From the NCBI GenBank assembly GCA_032622095.1, contig CP136069.1, forward strand, positions 86,200,958 through 86,264,957: 64,000 bases of DNA. Direction: 5' to 3'. Origin of the DNA: Siphonodentalium dalli (lineage: Eukaryota > Mollusca > Scaphopoda > Gadilida > Siphonodentaliidae). Position numbers and translations under genes: made by a program. Under the pieces are notes generated by a model that saw only the letters and a program-made list of their open reading frames with translations, searched no databases and was not told where the DNA came from. This document shows positions 26,501 through 38,500 of this stretch, piece after piece (positions within the stretch are counted from its first letter, which is position 1; each line of letters starts with the position of its first letter).

Positions 26501-29500
26501 TTCACCGCCGGAAGTATCCTAATTTCGTGGGAATTATTTTGACGTTTTAATGCGTGGAAATTTATTTAGCAATAATTCCATCGCTACTGACGCTATCTCT
26601 CGTCATGTTATGAACGAAGTGCTTTCACATAATACTATGTTGTTTTATGTTTCAATACAAATGATCCAGATGTGTTAATCACGTTTGACCTTGAAGTTGA
26701 TTACAATCTACACAAGAATACTGACAGTTGATTAGATCTTGGTTTATCAATGTCATATGCATAACAATAACTTCATATGACAGTAGTACCGTCGGAAGTA
26801 TCCTAATTTCGTGGGAATTATTTTGACGTTTTAATGCGTGGAAATTTATTTAGCAATAATTCCATCGCTACTGACGCTATCTCTCGTCATGTTATGAACA
26901 ACGTGCTTTCACATAATACTATGTTGTTTTATGTTTCAATACAAATGATCCAGATGTGTTAATCACGTTTGACCTTTGACGAATAAAATCTCAGCCATGT
27001 CATAGATGTATGTCGATTAATAGCTACTAGTACCTTGTATATAGGTCTAATGAACAATACCGCTATTCTCAAAGTGATTGACCAGAAAAACGAGGTGATA
27101 CCCCGGTCATGACCGCGGTGATACCGGTAATAAATGGTAGCGGTATCGAGACGGTCATGGCGGTGGAGTTACGGTATTGGGCGATAGTGATACCGCGGTC
27201 TTTTAGCGGGCACCGCATTAATTTTGTTGAATACCGCAGTGATTTTCATGGAACTCTTTGAGGGGAGGTATTTACTCACACATGCTTGTTCGCGTTAACA
27301 AGCGGTATCAGTACCGCGGTATTGGAGGATACCGCGGTATAGTACCGCCATATTAACGGGGTGACACCACGTTATTGGTGGTCAATTACTTTAAGTATGG
27401 CGGTAGCTGCGATTATACACCAGCCGGTTCAGCAAGCCGGTCTGAACCGGTGGGCTTGTAAATTTCTGAGAAGGATCCAGGGATGTTTTTCTACCTGTTA
27501 CAGGTTTGGGCGCTCAAACTCTGGAGACCCTGGGGATAGTAATTATTCAAGTTGGTTCTCCATTATTTCAACGAATTTTTCTATAATTCAACAACTAAAC
27601 ATGAAAATCGGATAAGATATAGAGCCTTTATTTGCACCATCTCTGGATCCTCCCCAGGTAGTATTTCTCGGTCGGATCTCTTCTCGGGCAGGAACAGTTC
27701 ACGCTCCCCCGATTATGCCTCGGCATTAAATCAATTAGTGGGGAGGCGACCGGTGGCGATGCAGGGGTACTTGGGACCCCCAGGACATTCGGTTCCCACA
27801 CCGGCGCAAGCGGTTCTGTGTGCTGAAGTTGCCAAAATCGCGTGCGAACGTAACGACACCGGCTGGGCGGCCTATGGCGACTTCGGCATAGGGCAGTGGC
27901 CCTACCCATGAGGTAGCAAGCCCGGTCCCCTTGGTCACGATCTATATAAAGACACGGCCTTGCCTGCCTCTCAGCCGTCTTGGGGTTTCTGCTGCAATGG
28001 CCTCTACCCATCGTTCTGCTTGGACAGGACATTCAGCTTGGTCGGGACCACCTGCATTTGGGGGGGGGGGGGGGGGGGGGGCTCACCCCGGTCCGATGGC
28101 TCCACCTCCTTCCGGTTATCAGAAGAAACCAGTTTTGGCTATGGGATTCTTCATTTCGACACTGGACTCCAAAATTGGAACTCAGTTTATCAGCCTTTTG
28201 CTCAAACAGTTGGCCGTAGCTTAAAATTCCATGGGAGGTATTTACACCTCGATTGAGCCATCGCCGGAATGGGCCTCCCTCTAGTGTTTTGTCGTCCATT
28301 ATTGCAGGTCGTTCCGACGCTAGGGCAGAGAGCGACATGCTATCCTTACACCCCAAGGCGTCTGAGGCTTTCGATGACGACCCGTCTGCGCACAATACGT
28401 CAGACTGTGGGTCTTTTCGGTCGTCACAGTCTGGCATCGGTAAGGCAGAAGCTGCGGATCGTGATTTCCTATCCACGGATTATCTCATCTATAGGCTTCT
28501 TCCTACTGAACTATGAACTCTCAAGCCCTCCTGGCACGCCCTGCGCAATCGTACCACCGTCTTCAAAATGCATCGAGAACTCGATCTATCTTACCCGTGA
28601 TATACATTTCATAGGTAAGGTACACGACCCGCGACTGACACACTGGTCAATAGACTTCACACATGAATGAAGCACATTTCCATGGAAAGCATTTCTCTTG
28701 TCACGTGCCACAACGACCCTGCCAATGGCCTGGCCGACAGAGTACATCTCATGGCTCTTCATACTCCTATTACCAATATCAATTTGATTATCTGGCACAG
28801 GGTAATAAAATTAACAGGGCACTGCACGCCTATAGACAATAGACAATAACGCGGGCAAAGACGTTTGCACTGTCCATCTCAGCTTTCTAGGAAGCTCATT
28901 GACTAGCGTTATAGACCTTTCCTTGCAGGCAGGGGACCACCCAGTCCGAGTGGATCCCAACCCCATGGCACCCGATCATAAGGGCCTGAAACCATGCTGC
29001 CAACTCTGCGCGCTTCGGTATATGCCGGATTTGTCCTATCAACATTCGACAATAAAACAGGCAAAGACGTTTGCGCTGTCCAGCTCAGCTTTCGAGGAAG
29101 CTCATTGACTAGCCATCAAACCTTTCCTTGCAGGCAGGGACCAACCCATATGAGGGGATCCCAACCACATGGCACCAGCCTCCCAATCATAAGGGCCTGA
29201 GACCATGCTGACAACTCTGCTCGCTTCGGTCTATGCTGGATTTGTCCTATTTTCCTTAAACATGCCTTCAACAGGACCACTTAGGTCGGGGGAGCTCCTC
29301 TCCATCATGGCTCGTAAAATTCAATAAGTAACAACATTATAAAGGGATGTGTGTCCTTTACTAGGAGGATAAAAAATTTCATTTGTTTCCTTCAGCGAGC
29401 CATTTTGGAGGGGGTCTTCCCCTAGTTTGCTGCATGCCTCACACTGACATATCACACACCTAGGTCGTTCTGCTGCATGTTTGGGGGGGGAAAGTGACAT

Positions 29501-32500
29501 GATGTTCTGGGCAGAGGCTCAGAACTGAATATTCCGTATGGTGACAATTTACCCGTGGTTATCATCTGATTACATTGTACATCATTTGAACTGATTTCAG
29601 TTGTCAAAGAGCCAAAGGGCCTTCTGCAATGATCTCATTGTGACTTATAGATCACCTTGATATATATTTTTTATATCATTTTTATACGCCCTTTTGAAAA
29701 AAAGGCCGTATTATAGTATTGGTCTGTCCGTCCGGGCGTCCGGGCGGGCGTCCGTCCGTCCGTTAACCTGTTGTCCGGATGATAACTTTAGTTAGAGTGA
29801 ACCAAAATTAGTAAAATTTGGTATGTGGGTTTATTAGCCGAAAAGTAAGTTCAAGTTCAAATTTGGGTTCCGCCCGCCAATTTTCACCGGAGTTATGCCC
29901 CTTATTTAACGTTTTTTGACTTAGAAAATCCTTGAAATTTGTTGTCCGGATGATAACTTTAGTATAGTATATCGGAATGAATCCAAATTTGGTATATTAC
30001 TTTCTCCCACCAAAACACAGGTCAAGTTCGAACTTGGGTTCTGTCCGACCATTTTTGGCAGAGTTATGCCCCTTTTTCGACTCAGAAAATTCAGTTTTTC
30101 TTATGTTTTTTGGTTTCCGGATGATAACTCGATTTTGGAATGTTTATACGCAAAACCCGTTTTTTTGTGGATTACATATATCGAAATACAGCTCAAGTCC
30201 GAATTTCGTTTTAATCCGATAATTTTTGCGAGAGTTATGGCCCCTTTTTTGACGTAATTTGACTTAGAAAATCCCTGAAATTTGTTGTCCGGATGATAAC
30301 TTTAGTTAGAGTGAACCGATTTCAATCAAATTTGGTATGTGGGTTTATTAGGAGAAAAGACAGCTCAAGTTCGAATTTGGGTTCGGTCCGCCAATTTTCA
30401 CCGGAGTTATGCCCCTTATTTGACGTAATTTGACTTAGAAAATCCCTGAAATTTGTTGTCCGCATGATAACTTTACTAGAGCTTATCGGATTCAATGATA
30501 ATTTGGTATATTACTTTCTCCCACCAAAACACAGGTCAAGTTCAAATTTGAGTTCCGTCCGCCAATTTTTACCAGAGTTATGCCCCTTTTTTATCAGTTT
30601 CCGCCGACCCAATAGAGGGCGTATATTGCACGCCCAGCGTAGCTCTTGTTATATATTTATAATTATATACTCGTAAGATTTGTATCACAGGGTTTCTGTC
30701 GGATATCTTGTGATGCATAGGTACCTCAGAGACATGTGATCAGTAGAAGAAAAACAAGGAAGCTGTTCTAAGAACGACAGGGGGCATGACCACCTTGCAA
30801 GATGCGTGGGTGGGGGGGGGGGCTCCCTCTGTTCAGATGGCTTGACTCCATTATCGTTGTACAACCTGTTTGGCCTAATGGGTTCTCAACTCAATCCCTG
30901 TGCCACAAATTTGGCATCAGGTTCTCTGGCGTTTTCTTTGGCGAATAGCAGTTAGATAACTTTGGTTGTCTCGCCATCGGCGGAGTGGGCCTCCGTCTGT
31001 GCAGGTCGTTCTGTCGCTAAGGCGGAGAGTGAGTTAGTCTCCTTCCTTCATGATCCTGCATCATGGGACCTTGACGGGTGGGACCTTAGAACAGACAGCT
31101 GAAGACGACGACACAGAGAAGAACGAAGAGTTTCTTCTAACGTTATACTTGCTCGGTTCGCTCGCAACTATGCATTGGATGGCACCTCATGGGATGTTTG
31201 TTTCAAAACAAGGGGGGCGGTACACATTTGAGCAATATAGCACTCTAACTATATGAGTTATTTCACGTAAATAATCCTAACAGTTTCATTAAAGTGTTCA
31301 TATATGGTACAATCTGTTTTAGAAGAGTACCTTTACTCAAAATTTGGCTATTAACTTTATTGCTCGTGCCTCCTCCTGGGCTTGCATTCTAATCCATATA
31401 GTTCAGTGTGAGGGCTTCCTTTGGCGGAAATATGATATTTTTAAAAATATAATATATATTTCCTTAAAGAAAGCCTGAACACTGAACTATCATAGTGCCC
31501 TCCCATGGCGGTGCCATTCCCAACCCCGCGACTCGCCAATCTTCTGATTGAGTTGAAAATAAACTGGCTAATTCAATCTGTACAGTGAATTATATTGGGA
31601 CTGCGCATGCGTGACTGATTCCGAGGCAAGCCACTGAAAAGTACAGACCATGAATGACCGTAGGCGACCAAAAAGTTAACCCCTTTTCTGCTATGGTTTA
31701 CAAACGCAGGACATCTATCCATATAGTTCAGTGTTCAGGCTTTCTTTAAGGAAATATATATTATATTTTTAAAAATATCATGTTTGGTATATGGATCTTT
31801 CACAACAATATCTTGAACAAGTTCGAAAACCAGATTTGTCCGATCCTTTTTACCTGAGTTATGGGCCTTAGTTTGTCTATTATTACCAATTTAATACCGT
31901 TAGCGCGAAACGTTCATATTTGATATGCGTACCTTTCACAACAATATTTACATTGAGTTCCAAAAACAGGTTTGTCCGATTCATTTTAGCTGAGTTATGG
32001 CTCTTAGTATGTCTTTTTTTTAGCAATTGTATGACCGTTAGCATGATAACTTGATCAAACTTAAACTGATTCCATTCATATTGGGTATATGGATCATTTT
32101 CAACAATATCTCGATCGATTTCGAAAACAGGTTTGTCTGATTTTGTTTTACCTGAGTTACTGCCCTTAGTATGTCTATTTTTAGCAATTTAATGACAGTT
32201 AGTGTGATAACTTGATCAAATTTCAACAGATTCCATTGATATTAATTGGGTATATGTATCCTTCTCAACAATATCTCAATGTTTTTTTTGAAAACCAGGT
32301 TTATCAGATTCTTTTTACCTTGGTTATGGCCCATAGTTTGTCTATTTTTAGCAATTTTATGGCCGTTAGTGCGAAAACTTGAAGAAACATCAACTGATTC
32401 CATTCATATTGGGTATATGGATTTTTCACAACAATATCTTGATTTAGTTCAAAACCAGGTTTGTCCCATTTTGTTTATTTACCTGAGTTATGGTGCTTAG

Positions 32501-35500
32501 TTCTGAGGTATGATTCATTAGTCTGTCCATTTTTAGTGATTCTTGGTCGAACAGATTCATTCTTATGGGCAATAAAACTCGTCCAGAGCCATCTTTGATG
32601 CGCAACCCTTATTGTTAATGTAGTTATTTTCTTTGTGCATATTATAAGTAGCATGTTTTAACTGGCACACCGATGAGCTGTTAGACATAACATCTATAGC
32701 AGATACTTCATGGATGAAGATAAACATAACCAATTTATCACATCCATACATTGAATAATGATTCAGCGATACATACCACCAATATGATACATGCCACAGT
32801 ATACCTGATAAATACATGTTATCGCTGCAGTGAATTGATCTGGGGCGAAGTATCACGTCGAGTTGAAGAGGTCAGATCGCTGGATCAAACGAGCCGCCGC
32901 AGGCGTCGAGTTTGATCCAGCGATCTGACCTCTTCAACGAGACGTGATGCGAAGCCCAGATCAATTCACTGCAGTGATAACAGGTTTATTATATGAAATG
33001 CTTTTTATTTAAAAACCACATGCTTTTTTATTTAAAAAGCACAATTTCTCTCATTAATTATGAAATGAAACCAATTCACACGCTCGTTAGTATCAAAAAT
33101 AAAGAAAGAACTGTCCTGCTTTTTCCGGTCATGCGCAGTATGCGAGATGAGGAAGGGTGGTATGACATCGGATCAAACTGCAGCTGATCCGATGGCCAGG
33201 AAATGATCGCTATACAATAGCGGTATTGGGGAAAGAAAAACGATAGTCATATAATAAACAGTCAACACTGCGAAATTCTGTGTGAAAATAATTATTGCTG
33301 ATTCAAACATATGTCTACTATTTGTTTACTAAGGCCAACATAAATAAATTGCTAGATTCACATCCAACTTTTTTTTGGAAAAATGGGGTGGGAGGTCAAA
33401 TTTTATTTTTTATATTTCATTCTTCCTAAAATAAATGGCCATGGCCAGCCCTAAATATTGAAGCAGTATCTTATCTTATATATTACAAGGTGTTTTAAAT
33501 TGTCCAATTTGATCAAAATAGACTGATTAATGGATTATTGAAATGTAATTTGATGATTAACCCTTCCATGACTGGAGCTTCCTGATTTTTTGGGTAAAAC
33601 CCTGTGCCAATGCATTCTCTTATATATGCGAGTCGCCCATATGGCGCCTCACATATATAAGAGAATGCATTGGCCTAACAATATTTACCTTGATCTTGTA
33701 AGTCAGTGCATTCTCTTATATATGCGAGGCTCCCTATGGGAGACTCATATATATAAGAGAATACACTGGCACAGGGTCTTTAATGCTGCACCAGCACAGT
33801 AACATCAGCATAGTCTATACTAGGTAATTAAAACTTTTCATATGGAACTTAGAACAATATTTGCTCATTTGTCAGCAGAAACAGAATAACGTACTGGCCA
33901 AAGCGTTCATGTCTTACTGACAGTAAAACTTAAACCATATTTCTATCTTTCAGGGTACCACAAGATCCAGAGTTAGAGGAGAAGCTTTCAACTAACACTT
34001 TAGTACAGAGTTTTGACACAACATCTATACAAGTGACTAGTCTGCCTCCATTTGTGTCCATTTCTGCCACCAATTCTGAGATTGATATTATTAATTCAGA
34101 TATTGAATTCAAATACCTGAAAGCAGACGGAAACTTCTCGCTGGAACAGCAAGTTGCAGATTGTAGTCCAAAAACTGACATTTTACTCAAGGCGGTACCT
34201 GTGATATCCGAGAAAACATTCGCTAACTTCCCACGGCCCAAAAGTCTTTCAGATATGCTTACAAAGGAGATGAAGAACCAGGGTGTTGTTCAAGACAATG
34301 TCCAAGCGAAATCACCTGAAACTATTCCTGAAGAGGATTGTGTTGATGAGCAAGAGCATTTCACTTCCCCAGAAGCGAAGCCTGAGGAAGGTGAGAAGTC
34401 TGGGAGCGAAAGTGGGACCCAGAGCAGTAGTGTCGAAAACAGTAACGATAGCGGATCAGGTCCCAAGGTGAAAAAGTATTTACGGCCGAAGTCTGATACG
34501 TCACCTGAGTTTGAGACATCACTAGAGTTCACTACAGCGGACTTCTATATTGATGAGTCTATGCCATCATCTATGACAGATTCTCCACCTAAACCATGCT
34601 CATCTGCAGAAAAAAGTCCTTGTCCGGATGATTCTATGAAGACAAAAATTCAACAAATACAACAATTAGAAACGGAGCTTCAAAGCATGAACTCTTCTCT
34701 TGAGAAATCAAGTGATAAAGTCAAACAATTAAGTTGCATACTTGAGAAGAAAATTCCAGAGTTGAAGGATTTTCTATATGATTGGAAACAATTTGTGTTA
34801 ATGATTACAAATAATGTGAGCAAGGAAATGAAAACCACAGAGCAAAAATGTGGCGAAGTGATAGATTCTTATTTCCGTCGATTAGAATCGGAACATAGGC
34901 AGCATATAACTGCTCTCAGTGAGTCATATGAGGAACAGTTGAGTAACCTTCGTGCTTCACTTGATGATACCAATAGAAGTATTTCCGAGTTATCAGAAAT
35001 CAAGGAATCCTTGGAAGCTCAGAATGAAAAATCTAAGCAAGAGCTGGAAAAATTTAAAGATGAATATGAAGATACAATGGCATCATTATCACAGAAACAT
35101 TGTTTGGAACTTTCTGATCAGGAACAAAAACATGTGTTAGTACTGGAAGTTGAGACAGATAAAGTACGTGATGAATATAAGAAAAATATTGAAAGTCTTG
35201 AGGCAACTGTTTCGGATAAAGTGAATGAAAATGCAGCCCTGATATCGAAAATGGAGGAAATCAGTCGGGATAATGCTCTAATAATAGAGGATATTACGAA
35301 AAAATTCAAAATGGAAAAACAAGTTTTTTCTGAGAAAATAAAAACTGAATATGAGAAAAAGTGTGAAGAAACTGTAAATGAAGTGAGGTCAAAGGTCATA
35401 CAAGAATATGAAGAAAAGTTGAAAATGGTAAATGATGAACATGAGTCCAGGCTACAATCTGAGCTACAAGAGACAAAAGAAAGGTTAGGGAAAGATAAGG

Positions 35501-38500
35501 AGGATGCAATGGAGAAATTAATAGCGGAACTCAATGAAACTCATGCTGAAACTCTGCTGAAGAAAATTGGTGAACTGAATGAAGAACAGAACAAAGTACT
35601 AAAATCTCAGGAAGAGAATTTTCTTGATAAAATGAAGAGCGTGACTGAAACAATGACTGAAGAATTTAGTAAACAGAAAGAGCAACTGCAGGCGCAAATA
35701 AACACCTTGAGTAAGCCACTGTTGTTCGATTCTGCGATACAAACTGATGAGATGTGCGATATCATATCGTTAGACAGCTTTCACAGTCAGATTGAGGATG
35801 TGGAGAAAAGATGGTCAATGGAATCTGAGAAACTCGTTGAAAAGGTCTGTATTAGTGCTGAAACGGTTGACCTATTTTTTGCAACCGGTTAACCATGACA
35901 TGTAACCTGATCATAACTGGATATCCGCTGTTTTCAACCTATGACTTAACAGTCATTGTTTACACCATAATATGTGCCAAGATATGACCATAATTTGGTA
36001 CATTAACTGTATGGCAAACTCATGTAATGTTTACACAGACAAAGCTTGTATTAAACGAATGTAAATCACCAAAAACGAACAGCAATAAGCCACATGTTGA
36101 CAACTTGACAAATGACACAGTTAACTAAACACAGTGTTTGTAAATAGACGTGTCATGCTTGACCTGTTTGTATTGTAGTCGCGACTGCTACCTGACCTGT
36201 TATCAATCACGTTTGGGAAGAATATTGTGAGATCTATATAAATTTGTGTATATGCAAATCGCGGCAACTTTTTTGTTGTCATCATTGCGATTGTGGGACT
36301 GGGATATTGGTGAATATTTGGTCATGTTATAACTAACTACCCTGTGATGAATCGATAATAGATGTGTGTCATTTATAAGGATGATTGACGACAGTTAAAC
36401 ACAATTATGAAGTTTCATGAACTTTATGTAGTTAACAAATGAAAATAAAAAAATCCGCTGCAAACAGTGTTTTCTGTTCAAACACAATCAAATGCTGACA
36501 ATTAGTCATTAGGCTGCAAAATAGATTACTCAAACGTGGTAATGTTTGAATTATAGACCCTGCTTATGTAAATCGGGTTCTGCAGAGTTTGCATTCTGCA
36601 AATTGTTTTTTTCTTCAAGCGGAATGAAAAATGCTCAGACATTCAATTTACTCATTTCTTGAGTATCCATGATACTGTCTACTAGTAGTGAGTCTGACAG
36701 TAGATGTCAAATGACCAGGCAGTACTGCATCGACGACGATTGCATTGATCTTTGCCGACAACTCAGTGCACATGCACATGATATCGGGACATCAAAGACG
36801 ACCTCATGCATCTTTGATGTTAAGCCGCCAAAGCCAGACTATGTAACTTCCAACTCATGGGAGACTTTTGATCTGGCACCAGATTTTGACCTTGAATACG
36901 ATTGATTTTGACTTTATACCCCTTTAAGTGATCAAGTTTGTGGCAAAATCGTTACAGTACACTTGTTAAAAAGCTACTGTTGGCAGTCTCACACTGACTA
37001 AAGACCTGAATATATTAGTTTTTATCATTGGCATCGCGCATGTGTATTACATAGCGGTTAACCTGTTGATCATACTTCAACCGGTTGCCGACAGTAACCA
37101 GTTGTCAACCAGATATCTGGATATCCGTTTCAGCACTAGTCTGTATAATCACTAAAAGAGTTAGTTCTTATTACTTTACATTTATGCTCATTATACCCCC
37201 CGCAACGAAGTTAGGGGGGGTATACTGGAGTCAGCTTGTCCGTCGTCCGTCCGTCGTTTTGCAAAAACACTGTGCCAATGCATTCTCTTGTATATGAGAG
37301 TCTCCCATCAGGTGCCTCACATATATAAGAGAATACGTTGGCCAAACAATATTGACCTTTGCCTTGTAAGCCAGTGCATTCTCTTATGGGAGACTCGCAT
37401 ATATAAGAGAATGCACTAGCACAGGATCTTTAATGCTGCACCCACACAGCTTCGGTCATGAAAGGGTTAATATATACTTTCATTTTCATTGTCCTCATTT
37501 AGTAAATATTTGAAAGACTATAAAAAGACAATTCTTATCCTTATTAGGCCTTGAAGGAACAGGGTGAAAGACACCAGAAAGAAGTTAGTGATCTTGTGTC
37601 GAAAACAGAGAAAAGCAAGGACGATTCAATGACATCATCAACTGCTGAGAAGCAGGTCAGTGTTTTCTCTATCCAGAAAGACAGGAGTGTCAAGTCACAA
37701 TCCATTCTTACAATAGCTGTCCCCTTGTGCGGGGAACAGAATATTAATTGTTTCCTCTGTCTGTAATGACCATATCATGAACTATTGATATATACTGCTT
37801 GTGCGATGTTACATTCACTTGTCAGTGGAATTAACCAATAACACACTGCATAGTCAATGGGAAATTTAAATGCTGGGCCTAATATAGTACATGCTCAATA
37901 CTTAGCAACAGAATTTACAGTTGGTTTCCAATTTGTATTTAACTCCACTCGACAGCACTTGATGGGAACAAAGATTGATATAGAAATTTATGAGAGCGCT
38001 AGCTTTTGGTGGCAAATCTGGCAAGAACTAAAGTAGACCGAAAGTTGTGATCGATACCTATAAATGCTACAATTAAACTGTTGAATATGTAGTAAATGTT
38101 TCTGTTGTTGGTGACTAATACTTCTGAGGCATAATGGTATTAAACTTGCTTACTTTGTATGATAACTGACCTTGGAAACTTTGTTTAAAATGCACAGGGA
38201 ATTCAATTTTTAAAATCTCCCGGATAATAGCCCCAATCTTGGAAAATTGTAACCAATCTCCCAGCAATTATTTTTTGAGGTTAATAGGTCTGGTTTTCAC
38301 TGTCATTTTACCATCCAAAGTCATAACTCCCTCCTATTCAATCGCTGATATTTCCTGCTTAATATCTGTAAAATTTATGCTAATTCTCTGACACCATAGC
38401 TCCAAGATGCTGCAAGTAACAGATAAGTTTACATACACTGCAATACATAATTCAGCTTACATAATTGAATAGCTCAATACATTGAGAAAGCTTTGATTGG

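Larger units (their letters stand above)
25944..31783 (+). mobile_element. Second DIRS-type element, coding-deficient
   Basis: Inverted terminal repeats at about 25944-26155 and 31555-31783 ('ggacatctatccatatagtt' and complement), and an internal complementary region at 31395-31490 whose halves match the two tips and meet at aaatatgatat. No target duplication: flanks join into a family-E repeat. Between them are only gag-like fragments (about 27950-28515 and a diverged duplicate at 30780-31110), a 22-G tract, and an inserted family-B repeat (29688-30655). RT, RNase H and recombinase are absent, so it is a deletion derivative or non-autonomous relative. It lies in intron 7 of RB1CC1. Confidence 0.88.

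Noticed and set aside
33590-33802. Frame with repeated LCQCILLYMR
   Set aside because: It is the translation of MITE-A hairpins, recurring at 47.4 kb for the same reason.
35118-35534. 138-codon minus-strand frame rich in Ser and Phe
   Set aside because: Antisense shadow of the Glu/Lys-rich coiled-coil exon 8 of RB1CC1.
36669-36905. 78-codon frame in hAT copy 2 as a captured gene
   Set aside because: The same region of copy 1 is interrupted and neither resembles a transposase or a known domain; judged non-coding.
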